A stretch of DNA of 64,000 bases from Mucilaginibacter celer. GTDB lineage: Bacteria; Bacteroidota; Bacteroidia; Sphingobacteriales; Sphingobacteriaceae. Every line of letters begins with the position of its first letter. Position 1 is the stretch's first letter. The notes under the pieces were generated by a model, which made no database searches, was not told the DNA's origin, and saw nothing but the letters and a program-made list of their open reading frames with translations. This document shows, piece after piece, positions 44,050 to 52,959 of the stretch. The stretch covers positions 5,704,001-5,768,000 of the forward strand of contig NZ_CP032869.1 of assembly GCF_003576455.2 (NCBI RefSeq), in the 5' to 3' direction. The translations under genes were made by a program, and so were the position numbers.

Positions 44050-44162
44050 ACTTCGGTAATCAGTTACGCTATCCGCTTTCACAACAGCTTAAAGCATTTT
44101 TCTTACTCAATTAAAGCATTTTGTTTTAACACAATACCGAAGTTAGCACTCTCTCCCTTATC

Positions 44163-44192
44163 AAAAAGCCCTCAAACTAACCATTTGAGGGC
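44163..44192 (-). terminator. Terminator after the NDT-TPR-SLOG gene
   Basis: On the minus strand GCCCTCAAA, an 8-base loop, TTTGAGGGC and five T, about 22 bases after the stop codon of the 44215-46272 gene. Confidence 0.85.
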
Positions 44193-44214
44193 GCTAAGAG
44201 TGTGAAAATTCTGT

Positions 44215-46272
44215 TTACTGCTCTTGCTTTAGTTTATTGGCATCAATAAGCAATATTTTGGCGCTGCGTTTTTCTGCAGCACGGGCCATGTGCTCGGTTC
44301 CGCCGGGGCCATCGCCGCCTCCCCCATCCCACAGCAGCAATAAGGTAAGCTGCTGCCCCCCATTTGCCAGGGCCGATTGGAGCAGCCATTGATTATTGCG
44401 TGTCCAGATACTATAATCTGGCATGGTACGGAGCCAGCGGGGTAATTCGGTGGTTTGCGCCAATACCGGATGCGGATGAGTAGCCAATAGCTTATCAAAG
44501 CGTTCAATCCAGGGCTTTCCGGCAAAAGCAACCGATTCTTTCAGGAACTGTTCGCGGGGCAAGGCCAGGTAAACAGCCGAGGGTATCTCTAATTCTACAC
44601 AAATTTCATGAAACAGGATATCCCCTCCACAGGCACCTCCGGCAATTCCAAACAACTCCTCATCTTTGGCTAAGCTATTAATAACGCTTAAAACACAATC
44701 TTTAATCCTGTTTCGCGCATCCTGCTCGCTGCTTGCCGGGAACCTTGGTTTTGGCCGATCTGCTTTATCAATCATGTGGCCGGTGAACAACAAGTAGTGG
44801 CGACGCTTCGGCATGGGTGCTGATTGCGGATTAAGTATTGCCAGGGCTGCCTCTACGTTGGCTGTTTGCACATTAAGCATTCGGTAAAGCTTTAACTGCC
44901 GTACAATAGCGTCGATGTTCAGTTTCCCGGCCTCCTTGCGTACCTTATCATAACGGGCTGCAACCTTTTTGGGCTCTGTTGATAGCAAACAAAACAAATC
45001 AACATCAGCCACAAAAACCCAATGGTCTTTTTTTGCCAGGTCCTCCTGCTTTAATTTAGCAGCGTTAACTGATACCTGCACCGCTATCGACAATTGTTGT
45101 TTTTGCCGGTGATACTCCGCTAATTTACCGGCGGCGATTTCTGTGCTATCAAAGCCTTCCTCAAATACCTCCGGATAAGCTTCGGCCAGGCTAATCAATA
45201 TCACCAGCATACCCAATGCGTTTAAACCCGAATAAAAATGATTCAGATCGGCCATAAAACCGGCGTAATACCAGTTGTATGATTCTATTAAATAGGGAGA
45301 ACGTAAAGCTTCATGAAATAAGGCCTCGTCCGTTTTATCCTTCCATGATGACGTCCAACGTGTTTTTGCATTGCGTGCCCGTAAGGCCAAACTTTCGGCA
45401 CGTGAATTTGGTGTTATGTTGTTATGTAGCAGGGTAATATCAATTGCCCTGTCAGATTTTCCTAAAAGGCCCAAGCCCTCCGCTTCATTCAAAGTTAATT
45501 CGCTTTCAGCCAATCGTTGATAAACGGTAGCCAAACGATCATTAGCGTTCAAATCCCGCGCTTTTTCCGAACGTATTTTTTCCCAAAGCACCCGCGACGC
45601 TTCAAATGATTTGTTTTGATACAAAATTTCGGCAATCAACCTCCAGGCTCTCAGGCACCAAACAAAATACCCGGCTTCATCGGCAAGCAAGGCAAGCAGG
45701 CCCAAATCTTTCTTAGCCTCAGCATCGCGTACCTCCTCCAAAAAATCGTCAGGAATGGAGATGTATTTCTCCGGATCCTGCGCTTCCAGGGCTGGTAATG
45801 TTTTAAAAACCGGGCTATCTGTTCTGTCAGATGCAAGAGTATCTTTTATTGCCCTCTTGAGGTCTTCAAGTGCTTTATCCGGCGACTCTTTTTTATAGGT
45901 TACATACCGGGGCCCTACAATATCAAAAGGGGTATCGTCAAAACCGCGGCATTTAATTAATATGGTATGTTGATTTCGCAACGCGTGCCGAATACCAAGC
46001 TCATAAAAAACATTGGCATTATAAATACTGATATCGGCAATCACCAAATCGGCCAGCAACAGTTCAGAAAACATATCTTCACGCACATCTCCGGCTTCAA
46101 ACACCTCGGCAGTTGTACCGCCCTGCAGGCCTGCGGCTTCAGTGGCCGGCCGGATCAGTTGTTTCTCTACCTCATCAAAATCAAATTCGCTTTTTTTCGG
46201 AGCCTCTCCTTCAGCTGCTTTGCTATAAATAGTCTTTAGTCCAAACGGACGTACGATGAATACCTTTTTCAT
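44215..46272 (-). CDS. Deoxyribosyltransferase-like / helical-repeat / SLOG-like three-part protein
   Basis: A 685-residue protein. The N-terminal 140 residues resemble the nucleoside 2-deoxyribosyltransferase fold: FIVRPFG, AGDVREDMFSELLLADLVIADISIYNANVFYELGIRHALRN (Asp75, Asp80, Glu91). This block heads proteins with the DUF4071 (TRAFs-binding) helical repeats. The middle (about 180-480) is alpha-helical and TPR-like. The C-terminus (about 500-685) resembles SLOG nucleotide-binding domains: YLLFTGHMIDKAD, then GIAGGACGGDILFHEICVE and LLLWDGGGGDGPGG. It may sense or make a nucleotide signal. Its ATG overlaps the stop of the upstream patatin gene (ATGA), so they form one operon. Confidence 0.8.
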   Translation of the reverse strand: MKKVFIVRPFGLKTIYSKAAEGEAPKKSEFDFDEVEKQLIRPATEAAGLQGGTTAEVFEAGDVREDMFSELLLADLVIADISIYNANVFYELGIRHALRNQHTILIKCRGFDDTPFDIVGPRYVTYKKESPDKALEDLKRAIKDTLASDRTDSPVFKTLPALEAQDPEKYISIPDDFLEEVRDAEAKKDLGLLALLADEAGYFVWCLRAWRLIAEILYQNKSFEASRVLWEKIRSEKARDLNANDRLATVYQRLAESELTLNEAEGLGLLGKSDRAIDITLLHNNITPNSRAESLALRARNAKTRWTSSWKDKTDEALFHEALRSPYLIESYNWYYAGFMADLNHFYSGLNALGMLVILISLAEAYPEVFEEGFDSTEIAAGKLAEYHRQKQQLSIAVQVSVNAAKLKQEDLAKKDHWVFVADVDLFCLLSTEPKKVAARYDKVRKEAGKLNIDAIVRQLKLYRMLNVQTANVEAALAILNPQSAPMPKRRHYLLFTGHMIDKADRPKPRFPASSEQDARNRIKDCVLSVINSLAKDEELFGIAGGACGGDILFHEICVELEIPSAVYLALPREQFLKESVAFAGKPWIERFDKLLATHPHPVLAQTTELPRWLRTMPDYSIWTRNNQWLLQSALANGGQQLTLLLLWDGGGGDGPGGTEHMARAAEKRSAKILLIDANKLKQEQ

Positions 46273-47429
46273 TTCAAAAAGTGTCTAAAATGATCCATAT
46301 TTACCTGTGCTTTTCCGGCGGCTTTTCCTACCTCGCGCATATCATCCATCGCGTCTACACAATCCATCTGCTGTACTTTTTCGGCATCAATATCCGGCAG
46401 GCCTAACGCAGCCAAACCCCTATCGCTTAAATCAGCATTATAACGGATATAGCTGAAATGGCGGTTGGCATCATTATCCAAAGGCAGCACTTTACCATCT
46501 TTATCCATCGGTATCAGATCGCCCATTTCACGGTCAATCTGCGCTCCGTAAATACAACGGCCAACTGTGCGGCAATTAATATCCTGATCTACCGACATGG
46601 CATACATTAAATTTGTTGGCAAGCTACTTAGCGTATCCAAAAGGTTACTGTACCCCCCGGTTGAAACTGCTGCCCCGGTACCAACCGAAACAATCAGTAA
46701 ATTTTTTTCGCCTGTTTTCCAGTTCAAACCATAGGGCTTTTGTGTGGCCATTCGGTATAAAAGAAATGCCGGATTATTATACGGTGTAACCCCGCCATCA
46801 ACAAAAATAAAAGTCTTTTCAGGATCGTTTGGGTCCCATTGCAAAGTTTCGGGCCTGAAATAGGCCGGGGCTGCGGTACTGGCCCGCACCAGTTGATATA
46901 AAGGGATACGCAGGTTGCAATCAGACCGGCCGGAGTGGTTATACTTTGCATTGGGGTTATTGCTGATGGGCCAGGGCGAATCGGTACTGCGATTCATGGT
47001 TACCACCAGTAACAAAGATTTAAATTCGCCGCTTTTTAAATCGATGTCACCGCTACCGAAAGTGTTTTTTAATTCCTGTAGCAAATGGCCATCGTTATAA
47101 AAATACTTCACCTTTTTTAGCAGGAAGGCTTTATCAAACATGGCCTGCCCTTTTTTGGCATAAAAGTTTAACAGGGCCGACACCGACATCCCTCGCGCCA
47201 AACCTGTTGCTATAATTGCCCCCGTACTTGTGCCTCCTATATAATCAAAATAATCGCCCAGTAACAGGTTAGGGTTGTTAAGTTCGGCGCGGAGTTTATT
47301 TTCAAGCTCCAAAAGCATTTCGAGTGTGATTACTCCTCTGATGCCCCCGCCATCGAGGGATAAAATTTTGCGCGGGCGTTCGGTTTCGTAACGATGGGCA
47401 AGCGGGCCCCAGATATTTTGCGTTTCCAT
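46269..47429 (-). CDS. Patatin-like phospholipase
   Basis: A 386-residue patatin: oxyanion motif DGGGIRG (26-32), nucleophile GTSTG with Ser68, and the dyad Asp in FVDGG (Asp211). The YNNPAFLLY after it is typical. It lacks a signal peptide, so it acts on membrane lipids from the cytoplasm. This is the layout of CapV-type effectors of CBASS, which are activated by a cyclic nucleotide, but no CD-NTase gene is present here. Instead a nucleotide-handling protein is co-encoded through an ATGA overlap. The upstream minus-strand region has TATCTTTT 4-11 bases before the ATG as a possible -7 box. Confidence 0.9.
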   Translation of the reverse strand: METQNIWGPLAHRYETERPRKILSLDGGGIRGVITLEMLLELENKLRAELNNPNLLLGDYFDYIGGTSTGAIIATGLARGMSVSALLNFYAKKGQAMFDKAFLLKKVKYFYNDGHLLQELKNTFGSGDIDLKSGEFKSLLLVVTMNRSTDSPWPISNNPNAKYNHSGRSDCNLRIPLYQLVRASTAAPAYFRPETLQWDPNDPEKTFIFVDGGVTPYNNPAFLLYRMATQKPYGLNWKTGEKNLLIVSVGTGAAVSTGGYSNLLDTLSSLPTNLMYAMSVDQDINCRTVGRCIYGAQIDREMGDLIPMDKDGKVLPLDNDANRHFSYIRYNADLSDRGLAALGLPDIDAEKVQQMDCVDAMDDMREVGKAAGKAQVNMDHFRHFLK

Positions 47430-47643
47430 GATAAAAAGATAAGGTTTACTGATGAACGAATATAATGATAATTAATACCTTATATACTTAAAAAAATATT
47501 TAATCAGGTACTGTTTTTTAGAATAAAGCACCTTACGCAGGTAAAAAAAACGGACTGCCAAAGGGTGTGCTCACTTGTACAACTTGTATTCCATTTTATT
47601 TCAATGCCACCATCCTCCCAATAATTACATTCACATGAAATTA

Positions 47644-47678
47644 AAACATCAGATGTTTAATTAAACATCCTATATTTG
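47644..47678 (+). promoter_or_regulatory. Palindromic operator and -7 box of the FadR-type regulator
   Basis: AAACATCAGATGTTT at 47644-47658 is a perfect palindrome around a central A, followed by AATTAAACATCC, which repeats half of it. TATATTTG (47671-47678) is a perfect -7 box. The palindrome covers the -33 position, so binding of the regulator would shut its own promoter. GntR-family regulators bind such palindromes. Confidence 0.65.
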
Positions 47679-47698
47679 CATTGTTTATTAATCAAACA

Positions 47699-48346
47699 AT
47701 GGCCGAAAAACTAAGCAATAAAATCATCCGCCTGATAAAAGATGATATCACAGCCGGCAAATGGAAAGCCGACGAAAAGCTTCCCTCAGAATATGAGTTG
47801 ATGCAACTGTACGCCGTGGGCCGCTCAAGTATCCGCGAAGCCGTAAAATCGCTGGCCGACGCGGGGGTGTTGCGGGTACAACAAGGTTCGGGCACTTTTA
47901 TTAACCCGGTGGCCGAATCGGAAAGCATAGAACAACGCCTTAAACGCGCCGCCTTTGATGAGATTAACGGTGTACGCCGGATGCTTGAGCTGGAAATTGC
48001 CACGCTGGCATCCCAACATCGTTCGGCCAATCACCTCGAAGAAATAAAAACCAGGCTGGATGAACGTAAGGATGCCATACTGGCAAACGAGCGCGAAGCC
48101 TGTATCAACGCCGATATTGCTTTTCATTATGCCATAGCCAAAGCCTCGTTAAACGGGGTACTGGCTGATTTGTATCAAAACTTCACCCATATTATCCGCG
48201 ATTTTTTTGAGAAACGCGAAAAACAGGGTATCAATCATTTTGCCATGAGCCATCACCTGCACGAGGCCCTTTACCAGGCCATTGCAAACGGCAATACCGA
48301 AGAGGCCCGGCAAATCACCATCCAAATTTTAAAAAACAATTATTAA
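47699..48346 (+). CDS. FadR/GntR family transcriptional regulator
   Basis: A 215-residue regulator with an N-terminal winged helix-turn-helix (LPSEYELMQLYAVGRSSIREAVKSLADAGVLRVQQGSGTFIN, about 24-65) and a C-terminal helical FCD effector domain (about 80-215), where DIAFHYAIAKAS and HLHEALYQAI supply the metal-binding His. The start ATG 47699 lies after the palindromic operator; the TTG at 47681 is less likely. It is followed 4 bases later by a TauE/SafE exporter, so the regulator and the exporter form one operon. The effector is likely a small organic or sulfonated acid, unknown here. Confidence 0.9.
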   Translation: MAEKLSNKIIRLIKDDITAGKWKADEKLPSEYELMQLYAVGRSSIREAVKSLADAGVLRVQQGSGTFINPVAESESIEQRLKRAAFDEINGVRRMLELEIATLASQHRSANHLEEIKTRLDERKDAILANEREACINADIAFHYAIAKASLNGVLADLYQNFTHIIRDFFEKREKQGINHFAMSHHLHEALYQAIANGNTEEARQITIQILKNNY

Positions 48347-48350
48347 CGTC

Positions 48351-49184
48351 ATGACTATCTTAACTTTCACCCTCATATTACTGGCCGGCGCCTACCTTGC
48401 CGGCCTGGTGGGTTCACTAACCGGCCTGGGCGGCGGCGTAGTTGTTATACCATTGCTCACGCTGGTATTTCATGTTGATATCCGGTATGCGATCGGCGCA
48501 GCCCTGCTGGCCTCTATCGCAAACTCGTCGGGCGCGGCCAGCGCTTATGTTAAGGAGGGGATTACCAATATCCGTCTTGGCATGTTTCTGGAAATTGCTA
48601 CTACGGTGGGCGCTGTAGTTGGCGCAATGCTGGCGGTGTATACCCCAACCAATACCATAGCCATACTATTTGGTTGTATCCTGCTTTTTTCGGCCGCCAT
48701 GACTTTGAGGAAAAAGAACCAGGTTGCGCTTACCGATGGCAGCCGAACCGCCGCTTTCCTGAAACTAAACGGCAACTATCCAACCCAGGCGGGCGTTGTT
48801 GAATATAAACTTAAAAACGTTGGCGCAGGCTTTTCTATCATGACGGTTGCCGGCATTTTATCAGGCTTGTTGGGCATTGGCTCGGGCGCGCTGAAAGTGC
48901 TGGCTATGGATTCGACCATGCATATCCCTTTTAAAGTAAGTACAACCACCAGTAACTTTATGATAGGCGTAACCGCTGCAGCAAGCGCCGTAGTGTACCT
49001 GCAGCGCGGCTACATGGATCCGGCTATTGCCTTCCCGGTAGTGCTGGGTGTACTGGGCGGTGCATTTACCGGTGCACGCCTGCTTAAAAAAATCGACCCG
49101 AAAGTATTACGCTACATTTTTTGCGCCGCCATTGTTTTTGTTGCTGCCGAGATGATGTACAACGGCATTCAGCATAAATTTTAA
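48351..49184 (+). CDS. TauE/SafE family sulfite/anion exporter
   Basis: A 277-residue inner-membrane protein with about eight helices and the TauE/SafE repeats: GLVGSLTGLGGGVVVIPLLTLV (about 18-39) and ILSGLLGIGSGALKVLAMD (about 172-190). These proteins export sulfite, sulfoacetate or similar organic anions. It sits between the FadR-type regulator and the DUF1634 gene, a common trio. Substrate not known. Confidence 0.92.
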   Translation: MTILTFTLILLAGAYLAGLVGSLTGLGGGVVVIPLLTLVFHVDIRYAIGAALLASIANSSGAASAYVKEGITNIRLGMFLEIATTVGAVVGAMLAVYTPTNTIAILFGCILLFSAAMTLRKKNQVALTDGSRTAAFLKLNGNYPTQAGVVEYKLKNVGAGFSIMTVAGILSGLLGIGSGALKVLAMDSTMHIPFKVSTTTSNFMIGVTAAASAVVYLQRGYMDPAIAFPVVLGVLGGAFTGARLLKKIDPKVLRYIFCAAIVFVAAEMMYNGIQHKF

Positions 49185-49195
49185 AACCAACAATC

Positions 49196-49597
49196 ATGAA
49201 CACTCCACATAAAACCAAAGGCATAGCCGACCGTGACATTGAACTGCTGGTGGGCCGCCTGTTACGCAGCGGCGTTATTACAGCCAGTTGTATTGTACTT
49301 ATTGGCGGCATATATCTGCTGCTGCAAAACGGCTCATCGGCAATGCCATCCTACCACCATTTTGGCGGCGAAAACGCAAGTTATACCACCTTTCAGGGTA
49401 TTTTATCAAGTGCCTGGCATCTCAATGCCAAAGGTATAGTGCAGCTTGGGATTGTGGTATTGATTGCAACGCCGGTATTGCGAATAGCGCTATCCTTATT
49501 TGGCTTTGCCTTAGAGAAAGACTGGCTTTATGTAATAATCACTACTATTGTATTGGCAGTGATGCTACTGAGCACTATTGGCGGGTTGAAAATTTGA
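49196..49597 (+). CDS. DUF1634 membrane protein
   Basis: A 133-residue protein with three helices (about 27-48, 78-97 and 108-130) preceded by DIELLVGRLLRSGVI, the family start. DUF1634 is almost always next to a TauE/SafE exporter and is probably its small partner. The gene follows the exporter by 11 bases. Confidence 0.88.
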   Translation: MNTPHKTKGIADRDIELLVGRLLRSGVITASCIVLIGGIYLLLQNGSSAMPSYHHFGGENASYTTFQGILSSAWHLNAKGIVQLGIVVLIATPVLRIALSLFGFALEKDWLYVIITTIVLAVMLLSTIGGLKI

Positions 49598-49840
49598 TGA
49601 TGGTTGAAAAGCATTGAGCGATTGCAATAAAACCAACGCGGTATTTGTGGATTCAACGTATCATAACACGGTAAAACGTGTTTGGTTGCCATATGCCAGA
49701 ATACCCCGATATTATTGCTTACTTTATCATCGGAATTACCTTAGTTTTATACAAAGTGAATGCCTTATCCTGAATGCTTTGTTTTTTGGGCGCAAAAATA
49801 GAGCCTTGTTATTATAAGTAAATTTTTATTCCCTAAACGC

Positions 49841-50338
49841 ATGAAAGCACAAATCAAAGATATAGACGTTTACTTTGGCTGCAGCGCCATTTTAGGGGTT
49901 AAAAGCTGGAGCACAATTATCCGGTATCATCAATATCAGTTACATTTCGATTTTGATGAAAGCGAACTTTCCAACAATAATATCCTCAAACCAAAAATCG
50001 ACCAAAAGCTGATGGTACATGTTGTTGAGCATGTATTAGAGCATATAAACGCTATAAAATTAAAAGCCACAGCGCTGTTTACAGAATTACATAGCCAGGT
50101 TTACGGCCCAAAATCATTATCTGATGATAAAGGATATTTTCAACCGGAAAATATTAAGTTAAAAAAAGTGTCGGATATCGGCGGTGACGGAGCGGGTCTG
50201 GTTCCGCATTTTGAATATGATGTTCATTATTGTTTAGAATCGGAAATTGATATTTTAATTGATGTATACTACACGTATCGTGCACGCTTCTCTAATTATA
50301 ACGGCTTAACATTGATTGGTGCCTGGCGAACAGGATAA
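49841..50338 (+). CDS. Hypothetical protein, soluble
   Basis: Not recognised. The 165-residue protein has no signal peptide or membrane helix. Its sequence is mixed alpha/beta, with HVVEHVLEHINAIKLKATALFTELH in the middle and a C-terminal strand-rich part that ends DVYYTYRARFSNYNGLTLIGAWRTG. No catalytic motif is visible. It stands in 650 bases of plus strand between the DUF1634 gene and convergent genes; the 243-base upstream gap holds no clear promoter. Confidence 0.6.
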   Translation: MKAQIKDIDVYFGCSAILGVKSWSTIIRYHQYQLHFDFDESELSNNNILKPKIDQKLMVHVVEHVLEHINAIKLKATALFTELHSQVYGPKSLSDDKGYFQPENIKLKKVSDIGGDGAGLVPHFEYDVHYCLESEIDILIDVYYTYRARFSNYNGLTLIGAWRTG

Positions 50339-50402
50339 TCGCATGCTTTTTAAAGCCATTGAGTGTTGATCATATTTCTTGTTTTTTCGACAATCTTCCC
50401 CT

Positions 50403-50789
50403 CTACATAAAAAACACATTAAACCTATGCCCATCCGGATCGGTAAATACAAATCCATAATATCCCTCGCCAAATGCTTCCGGGTTTGAAACAAGCGTAC
50501 CACCCGCCGGCTCAACTTCTTTGGCCCAGGCATCAACCTCCTCCCGGCTCCGGGCCGATATGGTAAATATAATTTCATTACCGGTATTGGTATCGGCTAT
50601 TTGCCCTTTCATGCCGGGTTCAAGCACTTCCTTTAAAAAGAAGTGAATAATAAAATCTTCTTCGCCAAAAAAGAAACTGGTAAGCTGCTCTGAAGCTCCG
50701 TTGTGTTTAAAGCCGAGCTGCTTATAAAAAGCGGTGGTGCGGTCTAAATTTTTAACGCCGAAATTTGCCCAGATTTTTTTTGGTTTCAT
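50403..50789 (-). CDS. VOC family (glyoxalase-fold) protein
   Basis: A 128-residue single-domain vicinal-oxygen-chelate protein with two beta-alpha-beta-beta-beta repeats: IWANFGVKNLDRTTAFYKQLGFKHN at the N-terminus and GYYGFVFTDPDGHRFNVFFM at the C-terminus. Metal-binding His/Glu are only partly kept (the canonical E before the C-terminal end is absent), so it may be a binding or resistance protein rather than an enzyme. It is the second gene after the histidine kinase (46 bases). Confidence 0.85.
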   Translation of the reverse strand: MKPKKIWANFGVKNLDRTTAFYKQLGFKHNGASEQLTSFFFGEEDFIIHFFLKEVLEPGMKGQIADTNTGNEIIFTISARSREEVDAWAKEVEPAGGTLVSNPEAFGEGYYGFVFTDPDGHRFNVFFM

Positions 50790-50835
50790 AACTGTAGGTT
50801 TTGTTGGTTTAAATAGCTGTTATTTATTAACGATG

Positions 50836-52857
50836 TTATATAAGCGGCAGGGTAAACCACAAGGTGCTCCCCTTGCCCAACTCGCTGATCACCCCTATCC
50901 GGCCGCCGTGTTTGCGGATAATTTCGGCACAGATGTACAAGCCCAGGCCAATGCCCGATACCTGGATGTTGTGCTCGGCCCGGTAATAGCGATCAAAAAT
51001 ATGCTTTTGTTTTTCGGCGGGGATGCCGGGGCCAAAATCGGTTACCGAAATTTTTACGGCGTCGGTTTCTCTGCGCACATCAATAATGATATCTTTTGAA
51101 TCGGGGGCATATTTAACCGCATTATTCACAAGGTTAACAATTACCTGGTCAATCAGTTGCTCATCGGCCATAATTTCCAGTTGCAAATCGCCCTCAAGCC
51201 TAACCGTATGCGTTCCGGTTGTACGAACGTGCTGGCAGCAATCACTTATCAAATCGGCAAGTATAAATGTTGTTTTATGAATCTGGAACTGGCCCTGGCT
51301 TACCTTGTTTGTATTTAGGAGTACGTTAACCAAATCGCTCAGTTTATCCATGCTGCGGTTGGCCTGCTGCACCATTTTGGCCTGCATGCCGGCATCGGCG
51401 GGGATAAGCCTGCTTAATATTTGCAGCGAGGCTTTAAGGGAAGTGAGCGGCGTTTTAAGTTCATGACTGGCAACACTTATAAAATCGTCCTTTTCGCGCA
51501 GTGTTTTAATGCGGTTGGTAACATCGGTAAAAGTAACAATGCAACCCGATACCTGTTCATGGGCATCAATAAGCGGAGCCGCATTTACAGATATAAAAAT
51601 CTTTTCACGATCAGGGAAAACAACGCCGATCTCCTGGTCATAAATGGCCATACCGGTTTGCAGTACAACTTGCATCGGGTGATTCTCTATCGGTAATAGC
51701 GACCCGTCGAGCCGTTCGTTTTGCCATTTGGTGTCGTTGTACGCCCGGTCTAAAAACTGGGTCTCGCTTAAACCCATAATCTTTTGGGCCATGGGGTTGG
51801 CATAGATAGGCCGGCCGCTGTGGTCAACAATTACTACCCCTTCGGCCATGGTATCCAATATACCCTGCAGCCGTCGTTCATTAGCACGCAAATTTTCTTC
51901 GAGCGTAGTTTTCTCTGCAATAATAGCTTCAAGATTCATCCGTGCAAGTACCTGGTCGGTTACCTCCACCGCTAAATCCATCACGCCAACCACAACGCCA
52001 TTATCCAGCAGCGGGCGGTAGCAGAAATTGAAGTAACGGATTTCTGTAACGCCATGGTGCATCATTTTAACCGGAACATCATACCCGTTTGAACCCTTGC
52101 CGGTACGGTAAACCTCAAAAATTAATGCAACAGCGGGCTCTCCCCTAAGTTCGGGCATACTATCCAATATTGGCCGGCCAACAATAGAGGCATCCTTATG
52201 TAAAATCTCCAGCATGGGCGGGTTTGCCAGCTCGATCACCAATTCGGGGCCACGAAATACAAGGATAGCCACCGGTGCCTGGGCAACAAGCCGCCTAAAA
52301 TCCATTTCCGACTCTAACAAACGCGTATTAAGTCGCGAGATGTTTTCGTTGGATGCGTTAAGATCCCTGTTAATCGCCGAGAGGTCATCGTTTGCCCTTT
52401 GGATCCTGTCACTACTTGCCGATAGTTCATCCATCAACTCCTGTTCGCGGATATGTTTTATGCCGAGTTGTTCGCGGGCGTGTTTTCTGTCGCTAACGTC
52501 GGCAGCGGTATGCAATATAGCTATCGTATCTCCCACGAGGTTTTTGATAGCGCAATACTCAAAATCAAAAAATGAGGTTTTCTGCTCGCCGTCAATCACC
52601 AGGGTTGCGGGCATTTCTGTAGCCTTGTAGGTTTCACCTGTTTTCCAAACGGTTTTTAGCAGGCCGCCAAAGGGCTGTCCGGCTATTTCCGGTATTGCCT
52701 CTTCAAAGGTTTTTCCAACCACACTGATGTTCTTACCCCAAATAGTAAGCATGGCATCGTTCGCAAACCTGATGCGCAGGTTTTCATCGTCATAAACCGC
52801 AGTAGCGTCTTTTGACCGGGATAAGATCTGTAACAGGCCGTGGTCGGTTATCATCAC
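50836..52857 (-). CDS. Multi-PAS sensor histidine kinase
   Basis: A 673-residue soluble histidine kinase with no membrane helices. It has PAS-type domains (about 8-125, 190-305 and 325-445) with LRIRFANDAMLTIWG, VELANPPMLEIL and RPIYANPMAQKIMGL, a coiled coil between the first two (about 130-185), and a HisKA domain whose phospho-His is in FISVASHELKTPLTS (about 460). The HATPase contains VNNAVKYAPDSK, DFGPGIPAEKQ and GIGLGLYI. It senses an intracellular signal. No response regulator is adjacent. The VOC gene follows. Confidence 0.93.
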   Translation of the reverse strand: MMITDHGLLQILSRSKDATAVYDDENLRIRFANDAMLTIWGKNISVVGKTFEEAIPEIAGQPFGGLLKTVWKTGETYKATEMPATLVIDGEQKTSFFDFEYCAIKNLVGDTIAILHTAADVSDRKHAREQLGIKHIREQELMDELSASSDRIQRANDDLSAINRDLNASNENISRLNTRLLESEMDFRRLVAQAPVAILVFRGPELVIELANPPMLEILHKDASIVGRPILDSMPELRGEPAVALIFEVYRTGKGSNGYDVPVKMMHHGVTEIRYFNFCYRPLLDNGVVVGVMDLAVEVTDQVLARMNLEAIIAEKTTLEENLRANERRLQGILDTMAEGVVIVDHSGRPIYANPMAQKIMGLSETQFLDRAYNDTKWQNERLDGSLLPIENHPMQVVLQTGMAIYDQEIGVVFPDREKIFISVNAAPLIDAHEQVSGCIVTFTDVTNRIKTLREKDDFISVASHELKTPLTSLKASLQILSRLIPADAGMQAKMVQQANRSMDKLSDLVNVLLNTNKVSQGQFQIHKTTFILADLISDCCQHVRTTGTHTVRLEGDLQLEIMADEQLIDQVIVNLVNNAVKYAPDSKDIIIDVRRETDAVKISVTDFGPGIPAEKQKHIFDRYYRAEHNIQVSGIGLGLYICAEIIRKHGGRIGVISELGKGSTLWFTLPLI

Positions 52858-52959
52858 TGGTTAACACCCGATGATGGGGTTTTGTTGGTAAAAAGAAAAA
52901 GGATTTTATTTTCCAGTTGATGTTGTTCCCGGTTATCAATCAGATAAAACTGCTTTGGG

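Noticed and set aside
49614..49817. 67-residue plus-strand frame after the DUF1634 gene
   Set aside because: A+T-rich gap with no recognisable pattern; the frame begins inside poor sequence and has no promoter.
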